64,000 bases of DNA from Marthasterias glacialis (Eukaryota > Echinodermata > Asteroidea > Forcipulatida > Asteriidae), in contig OU452229.1 in NCBI GenBank assembly GCA_911728455.2, positions 19,844,754 through 19,908,753 of the forward strand, in the 5' to 3' direction. Shown here in pieces: positions 11,588-49,235 of this stretch. The notes under the pieces were generated by a model. It saw only the letters and a list, made by a program, of their open reading frames with translations, searched no databases and had not been told where the DNA came from. Both the position numbers and the translations under genes were made by a program. Numbering within the stretch: the stretch's first letter is position 1; each line of letters begins with the position of its first letter.

Positions 11588-12264
11588 TCGTCATGTTCCC
11601 TGCCTCAGCAACAGCAATACTGAACATTGACTGTAGATACACCGAAGTGGGGGTCTGACCATTTTGCCCTCCAGCCTCAGATTGATCCCTGACATTATTC
11701 CGATGGAAAATCAAGAAGATGACTGCGCCTTGATAAGAAGACAACGGTTTGTAAAAAAAAAACCCTATATATTATATACAAAAAAAATAATATTTTAATG
11801 CGTGCACCTTTGGCTTTTCTTATTATTTTACTAAGTTACAAAGATGAAACAATTGGAAAGACCTTTGCCTTGTCACGTAAAGCAGACATAATAGTCCAAT
11901 ACTATTTATTTTTAAATTCATCCCAATTCTTCAAATGACTGGGAAAATTCCATTAAACTTTTATTAATTTGGAACACAAAAACGTAAAATAATTCAAGAT
12001 AACGTCACGTCAACTTTGCAGTTGTATAAGTTATAACACGCAGAACTGTCGTGTCCCCAAAATTATGTGGGAAGTAACGATTAAACCGTGCCGTGGTTGT
12101 TTTGTACGTTCTGATAACACACGGGATTAAAATATTCCCAATTTTCCATTGGAATAATATCAGGGATCAATCTGAGGCTGGAGGGCAAAATGGTCAGACC
12201 CCCACTTCGGTGTATCTACAATCAATGTTCAGTATTGCTGTTGCTGAGGCAGGGAACATGACGA
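11588..12264. mobile_element. Element with ~125-bp inverted repeats
   Basis: The left block (11588-11712) and right block (12133-12264) are inverted copies differing at few positions; both ends carry TCGTCATGTTCCCTGCCTCA reading inward. About 420 bp of AT-rich unique DNA separates them. This fits a small non-autonomous DNA transposon or a composite foldback. No target duplication was identified with certainty, and no transposase is present. Confidence 0.6.
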
Positions 12265-12477
12265 TGTTAAATCATTGTTTAATACTTTGCTTTGTACCCT
12301 GAACGCAGTAATTGTTTTTACAAATGGAATGTACATTATATTTAGCTTAAGAAAAACTCATTCCCATCCTCTGAGTTTTCAATAAATGCAACCAAACAAA
12401 CAACCAGTGAAAGTTTCATCACATTCGGTGGTCATGCTTGAGTGAGAACATGTTTTATGTTTGTTTAGGAAATAAGT

Positions 12478-12617
12478 CTTCGTCATTATTTCCGTCAGTG
12501 CCTGACGCCTGTTATTCTTACGTCATTGTTTCCGTCAGTGCCTGACTCTCGTGATTCTTACGTCGTTATTTCCGTTTCACGTAATTATTTCCGTCAAAGC
12601 CTAACTCCAGTGATTCT
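12478..12617. repeat. 40-bp minisatellite, about 3.5 copies
   Basis: CGTCATTATTTCCGTCAGTG-type units begin at 12481, 12521 and 12561, an exact 40-base spacing, followed by a diverged partial unit. Each holds a TTTCCGTCA-like core. Confidence 0.75.
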
Positions 12618-13323
<706 letters not shown>

Positions 13324-13513
13324 ATTCCAGTTTTTGCATCCTTGTGGAGACTTCTTTTGTTCTTTCCTTTGTCCCTGTAGTTAACATCCTCCCATAGACT
13401 TTGTGCACAAAATTCCTTGTGGAGCAGCCCTCTCTTTAGAATTTCCCTATGGAGACACATTGTTCCTTGCTTTCCCTTTTGTCTAATGTCTCCATAAGGC
13501 AGTGAATATCTAT

Positions 13514-13514
13514 C

Positions 13515-13547
<33 letters not shown>

Positions 13548-14220
13548 ACAGACACACAGACACACAGACACACAAACAAACAAACAAACAAACAAACAAA
13601 CAAACAAACAAACAAACAAACAAACAAACAAACAAACAAACAAACAAACAAACAAACAAACAAACAAACAAACAAACAAACAAACAAACAAACAAACAAA
13701 CAAACAAACAAACAAACAAACAAACAAACAAACAAACAAACAAACAAACAAACAAACAAACAAACAAACAAACAAACAAACAAACAAACAAACAAACAAA
13801 CAAACAAACAAACAAACAAACAAACAAACAAACAAACAAACAAACAAACAAACAAACAAACAAACAAACAAACAAACAAACAAACAAACAAACAAACAAA
13901 CAAACAAACAAACAACCCAACAAACAAACAAACAAACAAACAAACAAACAAACAACCCAACAAACAAACAAACAAACCAACAAACCAACAAACCAACAAA
14001 CAAACCAACAAACCAACAAACCAACAAACCAACAAACCAACAAACCAACCAACCAACCAACCAACCAACCAACCAACCAACCAACCAACCAACCAACCAA
14101 CCAACCAACCAACCAACCAACCAACCAACCAACCAACCAACCAACCAACCAACCAACCAACCAACCAACCAACCAACCAACCAACCAACCAACCAACCAA
14201 CCGACCAACAAACCAACAAA
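13514..14220 (+). repeat. Compound (CA)-(CACAGA)-(CAAA)-(CCAA) microsatellite
   Basis: CA dinucleotides give way to CACAGA units, then roughly 85 CAAA units (about 13573-13913), a mixed zone of CAAA with CCAA/CCCAA (about 13914-14045), and about 39 pure CCAA units to about 14200. The ordered shift from one motif to the next suggests successive point changes spread by slippage. Open frames across it are artefacts. Confidence 0.95.
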
Positions 14221-15227
14221 GACTAATAAAAGAGACCCGACCCAAACAAAAACAAACAAGCAAACAAACCAAAACATACGGTACACAGTCAAAAAGGAAA
14301 CTTACTTGACCTAAACCCTTTAGAAGCACTAAGTAAACAAGAAAAGTAAGATGGAGATGATGAAGCCTGACTAGATCATGCTTTAGCCTTGCCTCGGGAA
14401 GAAAATTCCGCATCTATAATCAGCTCCCAAGAACAGCAAGAAGGAGAAATAAAGAGAAAGGGAAAGAAAAAAAACCCTCATCGTCTTAAGGCATCATTTA
14501 TAAAAGCAGCCTTGCTGGATTAACCAATCGTCTCTCGAAATTATCCTTCAAAACATCCTCTATTTTTTTTCTGGTCGTCTACTACCGCGATAGAATAATC
14601 GAATTCGCGGGGTGCAGGTGCTCCGATCGTCCCATCAATCTGTCCACGTCGCTCCGCTAAGCACCGCTACCAGTTGTTTGATCAGGTGCAATTAAAATCT
14701 CATCGCAAATTCAATAATTCGAGAGGGAGTAGTACATCAGCGTTAAATGATAAGGATCACTAGATTTATCTCTCGAGTAACAGAGAATAAGTGAATGAAG
14801 AGAAAATAAAAGGGGGTGGGACGGGGGCGGTGGGAAAAAAAAATCTTTGGGATGGTTTTCGGTTTTTTTTACCAAGACGCTGAGATAATTATGGGGATAA
14901 TCATAGAGCCGGGCTGAATTTTATAAAACCTGTAACCACAGAAAAAACTTGCTCAACAGCAGAATCAGGTTACCTACCAAAAATGCCGTAAATATTACGC
15001 TGTTGCGAGTTTGTCGCTCAGCGAAGAAATTTGATTAGCAACATTTTCTGCTAAACAGTGTTGTGAAGTTTGGCCCTGCTCGAAAAAAAAAAATCAAACT
15101 TAGCCGTTAAATTCTACTACGCAAGTACTAGCTGTGAATCAGTTGTAAACATCGTCGATCACTCGGTATTTCAGTTGGTTACCTGTTTTGGGTAAGCAAG
15201 ATGCCCTATTTGTGAAAGATCACTATC
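14221..15227. other. Intergenic, no gene recognised
   Basis: No coding frame or RNA gene is supported. It contains short A-rich runs and a stretch near 14930-15080 (AACCTG, CTGCTAAACAG) resembling common dispersed invertebrate repeats. Confidence 0.45.
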
Positions 15228-17626
<2,399 letters not shown>

Positions 17627-17832
17627 GGCGTCTCCTTGTAGATGAAAACACTGTGAAAACGTCAAGTATTGAACTTAGCTAGTATGCATTTTACAAATCT
17701 TACTTCCATCAGGCTATGCCATTATATAGACAGTGGCGTCTCCTTGTAGGATGAAGACACGGCAGAAACGTCAAGTATTGTACTCAACTGTTACGCATCT
17801 TACTTACATCAGAGTATACCATTAGAGTGCAC
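17627..17832. repeat. 108-bp tandem duplication
   Basis: GGCGTCTCCTTGTA begins at 17627 and again at 17735. The following blocks (AAACGTCAAGTATTG, the ATCTTACTT.CATCAG block, and CCATTA) recur in the same order with substitutions, giving two diverged copies. Confidence 0.7.
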
Positions 17833-18387
17833 CTGCAAGGAGTAGTTGAAAACATGTGAGGCAAACCACTCATTGATATGATTTCATTAATTCACAGCTG
17901 TTTTGCGGGTTCGGCAAGTTCATTTGATAGTCTAGATCTTTTATTCAATCGTCTTCACAGGTATCGCTCATCACTCCTCTTCTCATCATCCGTTAGGGCT
18001 CGCCTCAATTGCAAAACGAGGTGGAACAAACACGATGCGCGGGGTTGTGTATAATGGGCTGAGGCAACTTGTATAACAGCCCCGTAAAGAACCAGGGGGA
18101 AAGGGGTGGTGGGAGGGTGAGGGATGAAGGGAGTGCAGTCTGGTGTGATGTCTGGCTTTCCACGGAAGGGTTGGAGGGGCGGGCAGAAAAAAAACAGGTC
18201 AGCTTTTTCCTGAAGACGAGCAGAGCTTGCTGATCGAAACGTCCAGTTGTGTCAACACTGGCTCTTTTGAGAACCACCGCAACTCATAGTGAGATTTGTT
18301 TCATGTACAAGACGTTACCGTAAATCTTACTAGATTGTATTTTCTATCTCCACTATGTAAAGTTTAAAATCTTATTAGGGTCCAACA

Positions 18388-18722
18388 GTGGGGCAGATAA
18401 TTATGGGACATATTGGGGGGGGGGGGGGGGGAATTGTGCCTTTGATGATACAAGCATGGAATCTGGCACACAGTCTGAGTATGTCATGTGAAAGATATTT
18501 GGCTATAGGGCCATCGCAGATTTGAATTTTGAAAGAAAACAATATAGAAAGAATAGCAAGCAATTGTCAAAAGTTGTCAAAAATGGCTGCCATTGCTTGT
18601 TATTCCACTTATATTTTTTTCAAAAGACAAATCTGCGATAGCCCTCTCATGTTATACTCATGACTGTGTAATCAAATCAATGCTTGTATCATCCACGGCA
18701 CAATCCCACCACCTACTTGCCG
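18388..18722. mobile_element. Foldback MITE, family shared with 48.6-49.2 kb
   Basis: The left arm (about 18388-18530) and right arm (about 18620-18722) are imperfect inverted copies, including GCACAATTC/AATTGTGCC, ATGATACAAGCAT, CACACAGTC and the GGGCCATCGCAGATTTG block. The left end begins GTGGGGCAG; the other copy ends CTGCCCCAC. A poly-G run (18416-18431) lies inside. No coding potential. Confidence 0.65.
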
Positions 18723-19540
18723 CACCAACACCACCTGTATCTGCCCCTATAGCTACTCCTAGCTACACTTGTGTTTGATTGATGATGTCATACGTCAGAG
18801 CAAAACTATCAATCCATGCTCCAAATGGGGCTAAGCATACACGAGCCCAGAATACTTTGTTGAAGCAGAAAGCGTTACTTTTAACTATCTTTTTTTTTTT
18901 AAGGCTGAGGGCAAAACTTAACAGAGCTAGACAAATCTGTGTCCCAGTGAGATTATTCCAAATTGTCACATCTAGGCAAGGAGTTGTTCACGTCGGTAGG
19001 AGAGGGGATACGTGACGATACTTTGGGCGATGATAGCCGTGAGTTCCTGCTGGAGTCAGGAAATTGTGTCGCCCGAGTAAAGAAGTTAGTTGATTGTGGG
19101 GCATCCGGTCTCAATGTTTGTCAGACTGGCTTAACATTTTTGCAGAGACTGCCACACCGAAAATGTCAGAGACGCTTCCCGTGAATTGATATCTGTTAAG
19201 GATGAATCTGGCGGCTCACTTTTAAAACGATTATATTTTTGCCTCTATAAGATTTAGTATGTTGGTTCCAAATACAGCTACTTTGGAGAAGTGCTTTAGG
19301 TAATTACGTCTCACAAGAGCTAAGATTTGAATGTTCTTTGTGATTTTACCGATGTGATTATTCTAGGACAGATTCTGGGAGAGGTGGGATATACCCCAGT
19401 GTGGTTGTTCTGTGACTTCCGTTATAGTGTTGGCTTATAAGGTGATCAGTGAAATTCGTTTTGCAAGTCCCGCTCCAGTCAGTTTTTCCTTTGTTCACCC
19501 CAAAATTGATTTGAAATGTACCCAGTCAGTTTCCCTTGTG
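18723..19540. other. Intergenic, no gene recognised
   Basis: The longest open frame (18963-19184) has no splice context or family resemblance. It contains a short poly-T near 18890. Nothing else is supported. Confidence 0.45.
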
Positions 19541-20110
19541 GTTTATTGCTTGATATTGAAAAACTTCTGAATAAAATATGCACGACTCGGTTTCTTGTTT
19601 AATAATAATGACAAAAAAAGGTTTCTAATGCGCCAATCCATTTTATAAAATACTCTAGGCGCAGAAAATGGAGCACAAAAGCACAAATGGCAATCAAATA
19701 CATCATATATGACAGTACGGAATAACAAATAAAGCAATCCTGGAGTTACATGAAATCTAATTTGAACAAGTGAGTCTTGTGAGGAATTTTAAAGTTCTGT
19801 ACAGAGTGAAAACTACAAATATTTGGAGGCAACTCATTCCAGACTAAAGGCCCAGCATGTGCAAATGACCGATGCCCCATGAATTATTACTCTTAGGTAC
19901 AAAACAAGCAAAATAGATTTGAAGAGCCAATGTGCCTAGGAGAATTGTAATGCATTATTCAATTACTATTATATGTGGGAGCACAATGAAAAACAAGTAG
20001 GAGTAATTTTAACACAATACGAAAATGGACAGGTAGACCATGGAAGGAGTGCGACCTAGTTGTTATGTGTCTTCTACGATCTGTAAGTGTAACCATGCGA
20101 GCTGTTGAAT
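19541..20110. repeat. Probable dispersed repeat remnant
   Basis: The block around 19750-20060 (GAGGCAACTCATTCCAGACT near 19828 and a series of short conserved-looking phrases) resembles a degenerate dispersed repeat seen in many invertebrate genomes. The type could not be fixed from one copy. Confidence 0.25.
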
Positions 20111-22099
20111 TTAGCAATTTGGGGGAGGGTAACGTGCCATTTGAGTTAGAGGTAATTGATAAATAAGTGAGCTAGAAACGTCTAAACGGGAAAATCTAGC
20201 TCTACTTCAACGACGTGAGGATCTTTCCTATTGAGTTGAGTAGCTTTCACGGAGGCCTATATAGTTTCTCGACGTGTATCAACGACGGGGCCTAGTTCGG
20301 CTTTCATTGAACAATAATAATTCGTCGTGTGCCCGGCCAAAGGTCGTAACGAAAGTATGACCGGCCGTAAACAATTCTGTTCAAAATTGTTTTTTTTTTT
20401 TCAAGAAAAATGAGTGTGGAAGTTGGGGCGTTTTCTGCTATTTTCAAGTCACCACAAGAAAGTTAAATTCCGCATGGGAATGGAAAAACATGTCTTGTGA
20501 GTAATTCTATAGCAACACATTATATACAACAGCCGTGCTCTACTTTTTGTTTTTCTTCAAAAGAGCTATATTATTGAATGTAACATTCTGCTGGGGCAAA
20601 AAAAAGTTGTAATTTGTGTGCCCGGAAAAAAAGGTCACAGGGCTGCAAGACCTTCTTTCGGGCCCACGTCGAGTTTTGAACTATCTAACCGTTGCAATCA
20701 GAAGACAATGCCTAGCAGGACTGTGCACAATTTGAAAACAACAACCTGTCGCGTTGCTTGCCAGTCATCGCGTGTTCATTTTTAATGGCAGTACATCACA
20801 TGAGTTGATAATCCCGGTACCAAACTTAACATATCGTTTTATTTAATTCTAGCTGCAGACGTCAATTAGTTTTGTTTACTTAGGGAAGTTCCTCATTTAC
20901 TTGAAACTCATTTTGGGAGGATGGTGTGCACCAATGTTCAACAACCATTCGACTGCGTCGTGTAAACAGCTTGGGAATTTTTTCCCTCCTTTCGTTTTTT
21001 TCTCTTTTTTTTTCTAAAAACACATTCCTCACCAATAAGGACAATCAATAAGGACAAGTTCTTGCAAGAACATTCTACACCGCCCAAGAAAAGTAGATAT
21101 ATACACATGAATCTTACCGCAAACTAAATACGCATTGATTCCTCACCATGCGATGCCTCAAAACCCACAAGCCACAAACCACTCATATAATGACCGTGAG
21201 GACGCAACTTGCAAGTATCGGTATCTACCGTTGGTCCACTTAGCGATAAGATGGCCCCCTTATTTTGGCTCTGTCCAAGGATCCGTGCGGACCGACGGAC
21301 AGATGGACGGAAAGAATTATCTTAATACATAGGCTCACTCTGATTCGCAGCTCGCCTGAAAAAACACATTAAAATGCGCAGGCTGTTCACCACTACCCGA
21401 CGGCTATTTTTGTGGCACAAAACGGTCATGTACCCGAACCTAGTTGACCTACAACGCGTGCGCCGGTCAAAGGTGGCGCGTTGACGAGCGTGCGTCTTTA
21501 AGTTCCATTTATTCGTAGTAGGAGCTTTGAGCTATAGTTCTATGAGTAGGGGTCAACTGAATTGACGACAAAAGGAAAGAAAACAAACTTTCCCATACCT
21601 CTCTCGCCAAAAGAAGATGACAAGGGGGGGGGGAACCCAAAATGTCTGTACCTCTCCCGCCGAAAGAAGCCGATCAGAGATACATTACAAGATGCACAAA
21701 CGACTGTCTCACAACATGTTTCAATAATTTTATGAATGAACTCTATGCAAGGTGACCCTGTTTGATAATCAATATATTAAAGATTACGTTCCTTTTGGAA
21801 TAATAAATCAAGAAGTAGTCGCTATTATGCCAAATGCATTCACAAATATTATATGTCAGCGATTATTATTTATTTGTACTTAAGCAAGGTGTCAAAACAC
21901 AGCAAGGGACGGTTGACAATCGTTCCCGAGCGGCCGACCAAGCAAAACCATAACTTATCCGCCGTATTTTTGTTTGCGTTTCCGGCCGGCCTCGGAAAGG
22001 TAATCGATGGGACTTAAGGCAACAACATCGTCTTCTCGTCAGACTGTATAGTAGTATCACCCCCCTTCCCAAATCAGTTTTATTCCTACATCTGTTTAA
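20111..22099. other. Intergenic upstream of GAD, no gene recognised
   Basis: No supported gene. A block at about 21360-21420 (GCAGGCT...TACCCGACGGCTATTTT.GTGGCA) recurs at 56.26-56.32 kb and is therefore a dispersed repeat. A phrase near 21240-21310 (GATAAGATGGC... then GGACGGACAG-type repeats) also looks repetitive. Confidence 0.45.
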
Positions 22100-22765
22100 A
22101 CATTCCGTCTACCTGGTTTTCAGCGTCACGGCCGGCGTGCATGTCTGACCAATCACAGACCTCCTTAATTATACGTCGCATGTTTCAATTACGGGCTTGG
22201 ACGAGTTTTGCCAGGACGTGTTTTACAGCAGAGTGGCCGTTGATGTGCTGTTGGCTGGTACCCTACCTTGGAGGGAGTGACGTGTTTAGCGTAAGCAGTG
22301 TGGGCGCGTGTTTTTATGCCATTGCATAGCTCGTCGTGTCGTCAGCTGATTACAAGTACTCGTGATTAGTGCGTCCAGAAAGTTTCTTCACAACAAACGT
22401 CTCTGCTTTGATGTTTTGTAGCGTTTAGTCAACAACAAATTCATGAGTATGTGTCTGAAATAATGGTTGTTGAAATAGTGGTATCAGCTCTAGGGATCGA
22501 ACTGTAAAACTGCACTGAACGTCCGCTTTTTACGACTTGAGAAACAACTATGCACGACGAGTTTTTACAGGTGATGGCCCAAGAACTTGAACGATTGAGT
22601 ACTTTATTGGTATATGCCTTGTTTATGGTGTAAGGTATCCTTTTGTGTCAATTGAGCCTCCTGCATTTTGACGGCCAACACTGACTCAGTCTCAGTCATT
22701 TTCAGTCTCGAGGCCACATCAACATTTTTGAAATCTCGTTTATTGCCCGGAGGGGAACAGCAAAT
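22100..22765 (+). promoter_or_regulatory. Candidate promoter and 5' UTR of the GAD gene
   Basis: This is the DNA immediately upstream of the GAD start codon. A CCAAT-type motif (GACCAATCAC) lies at about 22147-22156 and a TGACGT motif near 22278. No TATA box at a plausible distance was seen. An in-frame TGA at 22682-22684, with no ATG between it and 22766, shows that the coding frame cannot start further upstream in this exon. A non-coding first exon further 5' cannot be excluded. Confidence 0.3.
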
Positions 22766-44164
<21,399 letters not shown>

Positions 44165-44363
44165 TCATAGGTTCCGTGTTGTCTTCTCCAATCCGGCAGC
44201 CACCAAGCCCGATGTAGACTTTCTGCAGGACGAGTTGGAGAGGTTGGGGCGAGATTTGTGATCATAGGTTCCGTGTGGTCTTCTGCAATCCGGCAGCTAC
44301 CAAGCCGGTGCGGACATTCTGCTGGACAAGCTGGAGAGGCTGGGACGAGATTTGTGATCATAG

Positions 44364-45480
44364 ATGATAACAGACAGCCTGCGTTAAAAAAAAAAACAAC
44401 AATTTCATGAAGCTGGGCTTGCAAGAGATGCATTGTGGTGTGTGTTTTTTTTTTTAGGTATAGGAACTGTACTTGTTTTTTGGTAATTATGGAGGTAAAG
44501 CCCTAGGTCAACTTTGGTAAAGTGTCCGTAAATGCTTCCAATCTTTGCACAAATCTAGATACATGTAACAAAGCCAACCTGTGAAAATTTCAGCTCATTT
44601 CGTTGTTTCATTTGCAAGAAAACGGTAAAAATGCATTTAGCATTTTTGTACGCATTCTTAGGCAGAGTTTTGGTCTCACATGAGACGAAAACAAATTTTG
44701 GATCTTATTTCCTTCATTATTAAAAAAAAAACGATAACACTTCAGGCAGAAATATTTCAAGGAAGGTTTTTTTTACCATCGTAATCTTTTTTCCAAGTAA
44801 GTTGTAACATTTGTTTTTCTTTCTTACCAATGTTGAGCGGGGGCTTTAATCCCTAAATATTTGGAATGTAAAAAAGATTAAAGAAAAGGAACAGCAGAAA
44901 AAAAAGAAGAAGAAACACAAATGTAAAATCCCACAATGTCGCACTGCTATAAAGATTCATGTTCAGCACATAAAGTTTGCTAAACCCAGAAATGAACATT
45001 TTGCTGGACAGAAATTGCTTGCCAGCCAAAATACAGTGAAATGTGCAAGGCTCGTGACTGGCTTCCTGCTTATTTGTTTGCTTAGAAAATAAAGTTGTTA
45101 AAGCACATGGAAAGCATTGATTGTCAAAGACCAGCACCCGCACTTTTATGTGACCCATATACATGATAGAAGAAAAAACTATTTAGGCTCAGTTCGGTCA
45201 CGTCATCTAAGAAAATAGTGCGAAAAAACCTGATATGCTTTCACTGTTCAGTTTTGTTCGTACGTCGAGTTTGGCACTCGAGAGATCAATACAAATTGTT
45301 TAACTCATTTCTTAAAAATCATTCAAAAATCAAAAATATTTCAAGGGACGTTTTCCAACATGACCACCTTTATTTGCCGTGTAAGTTATGTGCAAATCTG
45401 TCCACATTTATTTTGTTCAACCTTATCAATGCTGTCTACACCCTTCAGGCAACATTTTCTGTTGAATAAACTTTAGGGAA
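44364..45480. other. GAD 3' flank with dispersed repeats and candidate polyA signals
   Basis: AATAAA hexamers occur at 45088-45093 and 45465-45470, possible polyadenylation signals. The block 44490-44700 is repeated in inverted form at about 51590-51720 (TTTTGGTCTCACATGAGACG and neighbours). The 44740-44850 block recurs in intron 13. These repeats make the true 3' end uncertain. Confidence 0.4.
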
Positions 45481-48400
45481 TGGTTTCAGACGGGTAAGTT
45501 TAAAGTTTAATGCCGAACCAGAATGTCATTTAACGGCATGGACGCGAATCTCAGCTCCTTGTGATTGGTCCCCATGTCAATCGTGTATTAAGCAATATTA
45601 GTTATCAAGCAGCTTTGTGAAACTGGACAATGGAATAGATTTGTGATTACATGAGCGATATTTTAAATATGTTAATTCAAGTTTGGCCTTTAAGCTGATA
45701 TTGGTGTTGAACATGTATGAGAAATAAATCTGTCTAAAAAAGTTCTACATCAATATTTTAAAGGACCCCAAAGGGGAGGGGAGGGGAAGCCCACATTCAC
45801 AAATCCACATGCGAAAACGCTGCGTGGAGTGAGGCAGGATTCGAACCGGGTTCCACAGAGGTGAAAGGCAGGGAGACTAAACCCCACCCAGTTTTTGATC
45901 TAAACAGCCTTTATAATTCCAGCTCGTCCACCCTGCGCAAGATGCAGACCCAGGAGAAACAAATTGCTGATATTTTACCGAGGGGGTTGCCTGGATGCAA
46001 GGCGAGACCCAACAACCAACGTAATAATTGCACATTACGTCGGTTCCCAGCATCGTGTTTTCTTTTTTCTCCAAGTATCTCATGCAAAGTCTTCTTGTTT
46101 CTTAATTAAACAAAAATGTTGCTATGGGGAAAACTCTCCCAAAATTTAACTTTTAATTATAGTTAGGCTTTAGATCCATTGCTTAGACATTTTGATTTTT
46201 AATTTTCTACGAAGGAGAGATAATTAATTTCTATGTTCGAGCTAACAATAAACAAACCACCCAACTACCCGAACATTTTATTGAATGAGATCAAACAAAC
46301 CAATGAAAAATGGTTATGGTTTTGTAAAGGTCTGTTACACACGTTCATCGATATGTATACAAATCGGCTCTTGTCAGAGTCCACGCTACACGACTCAAAA
46401 GAGGTCATGGTGTTACCTTTAGAATGCCCCGTTGCTGCAATTACAGCAAATTTACACAACAATATATTTTATTTTATTTTGGGACAAAGAATCAGCGTGA
46501 CCACTTACTTAAAGAGGCTAGGCCCGTTTTTTTGCTGATATGACACGAAAGTTTAAACTTTAAATAGCCATTTTCTTTTTAAGGTTTGAGAAAGTAATCA
46601 GCTTTGATGAAGGATATGTCACGAAAAATCGGCTAATGACAAGTACCCAGTAAATTCAAAACTAACAAACTTATTCTCAGGATCTCGACATTATCTCAGT
46701 TCATCAGCCATGTACAAAAACAATTATGCTACATGTAGCTTGGCATTGTGCATGGCATATGCAAAACAAATGTATGTTTTTCATTTTGAAAAAGGATCGT
46801 CTGTCAAAATTCGTTCAGAGAAAAAAAAAAACAATATATTAAAAACTTATTTTAATTTGGAAAACCAAATTGAGAGTTTGGGGACCATACTTCAGACAAA
46901 TGAGTATTTCTCAGTGAAAAATAATAATGGTAAGAAGAAAAACAAATCTCAGATTGAAGTCTTGTATTATTATTGTTATTGTTTTATTCTTCTTTTTGCT
47001 TCCTTATATCATGCAAGCATCATATATTATCAAATCCATTAAGCTATTTTTTTTAATTTTATTTTAAGCAATTTCACTGTGAGAAATCGATTAAAGGAAA
47101 CCATTAAAAAAATACAATAACTACATATTAATTATATGACAAATACAAGTATTGGTTAGTTTTAAGATGTATCATGCGGGTTCAGTATTGTCGTTTCCTA
47201 TATAAACCAAAGCATTAAATAAATTGTAATCATTTGTAAAAAGTATAAATAAAAAAATAATAAAAAAGTTATAACAAATATAGTATTATAAATCTATTTG
47301 AATAATGGACTAACTACAATAGTAATAATTATATATATATATATTATTGGTTTGTTTATTGTATTAACGAACAGTTTTGGTTATAGATATGCATAGGGCA
47401 GTTTAAAGATATCATGAAGAATGGGTTTTAAAATGACTATTGTTATTATTATTTTAACATTGCCGTGTATAAAACAAAACATACCTTCTCGTCGAAAGCC
47501 TTTGACGTCATCAATCTCATTAGGAACCCGTTCAGTCCAAAATGCCGTTAGCGGAGAATTCTTCCATCGTGAGTTGAGGAAAGTTCACTCTTCAATATTA
47601 CAAACTGGAACGATTAAAAGAAAAAAAAAATGCAAAACGAATTTTTAGAATTTTCGTTAGCGTATAAAAACAAGTAAAGTCTGTGTAAGTACCAAAGGCA
47701 GCTTTTCTTCAAACGTAACCAATGCAGCCGTACCTTGTCTTGATTCAAAGAGAGTAAACGTCCAGAACTAGCTTGCAGTGTTTACACACATTGCCAGTGC
47801 CGTATACCTTATCTAAATGTACCTGCATTGTACTTGGTCTTGATTTATGAGGATCTTCTTTGGGAATTATGATTCTAAATTTAGACTGAGTTCAAATGAC
47901 TCGGAGAAGATCTCTTTTAAACTTGAAGAATAAAGAGAATAATTACAAACAAACTGTTAGTATGAGTTGATAAATATTGAAGATTGCTTTCTCTCAGATC
48001 TTGTCCTGGAAATGTTCATCATGAGCTGAAATATTACAGTTTTCTGTGGTGAGTGTAACCTTGAAGGCACGCCGATATTGTGGGATTTTGTTTGTATTAG
48101 TACTCTTATTTTTTTTTTAGTGGGGGGGGGGGTAAAAGAGCCTCAATTGTGAAGCATGATTAAATGATAAGAAAAAGATGCTTTGTACCAACGCGAAGGC
48201 GGCACTTTGTGAACTCGCAATATAGGCCTACAGTAAGCCCAAATTAAATCTCAGAGCCCCAGAATTTCTCTGGAAAGAGAAACACTGCCAAGCATTCCTC
48301 AAATCTCTAATTACGGATTTTGTTTGTTCTGATTGGAAAAGCTTCTCGCTTGGTTTGTTTGTCAATCTTTTAACATTTTACGTCAGGATGATTTTATCCG

Positions 48401-48626
48401 ATTTAGAGTTTTTGTTGGACCATTATAAACGCACGTTTGAGAACTTCGTTTTGTCATACAGAGCTAACCCACTTTATGGATTGTATTTCGTTTCATCTTA
48501 TTTGCCGTTTGGTAAATTGTCACTATAGCGAGACAGACATGGGATATGATGGTATTATAACATTCTGGTGAATAAACTTTTTTAAGCCCTGTGTCCACAT
48601 TATTGCATTAACATTGTAATAGTATA
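45481..48626. other. Intergenic, AT-rich, no gene recognised
   Basis: It contains a possible minus-strand tRNA-like SINE head at about 45836-45880 (box B as GGATTCGAACC), an AT-only stretch at 47100-47350 including (AT)n near 47331-47344, and a poly-G run near 48123-48131. Open frames are short and without family signature. Confidence 0.45.
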
Positions 48627-49235
48627 CGGCGGGTAGGTGATGGGATTATGCATTTGATGAAACAAGTATTGCATTTGGCACACATCCGATTTGGGCCATC
48701 ACTGATTTTAATTCAAGTCAATTCAATTCATTTTTAAGTACCATTTTTTTCATATTGACAAAAAAGAAAAAAGAAAAAAAGAAGAAAAAAAAGAGAGGAT
48801 ACAATGACTTAAGTAATGTGGAGGCAAGTTCCAAAAAAGTAGGGCTTCTCAAGGAACAGCCTGTACTCCGAACAAAGAAAAACAAATACGAGAACTAACA
48901 AAACACAATTGCAAAACAAAGACACCAAAACATTGTGTTTGCAAATACAATATAAGTTGTACAAAGCAATACTACAAAAAGTTTGTTAATGCGGCAACAA
49001 CAAAAGAAAACATTTTGTCCTCTGAAACAGTCATGGGTAGAACAACAAGCAAAAATAGCAGCTATTTTGACAATTTTGAAAGTGTTTTTTTTTTAACCTA
49101 TATTTTTTCAAAGGACAAAACTGCGATGGCCATTAACAGCCAAATATTATTCTCATGACATACTCTGACTGTGTGCCAAATGCCATGCTTGCACCATCAA
49201 AGGCACAGTTCTCTCATTCCTCGTCTGCCCCACTA
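48627..49235. mobile_element. Foldback MITE, related to 18.4 kb copy, with inserted DNA
   Basis: Left part GGGATTATGCATTTGATGAA...GGCACACATCCGATTTGGGC and right part AAAACTGCGATGGCCATTAA...CCATCAAAGGCACAGTTC...TCTGCCCCAC are inverted relatives and match the arms of the 18388-18722 element. The centre (about 48715-49080) is longer than in that copy and looks like an insertion. Confidence 0.6.
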
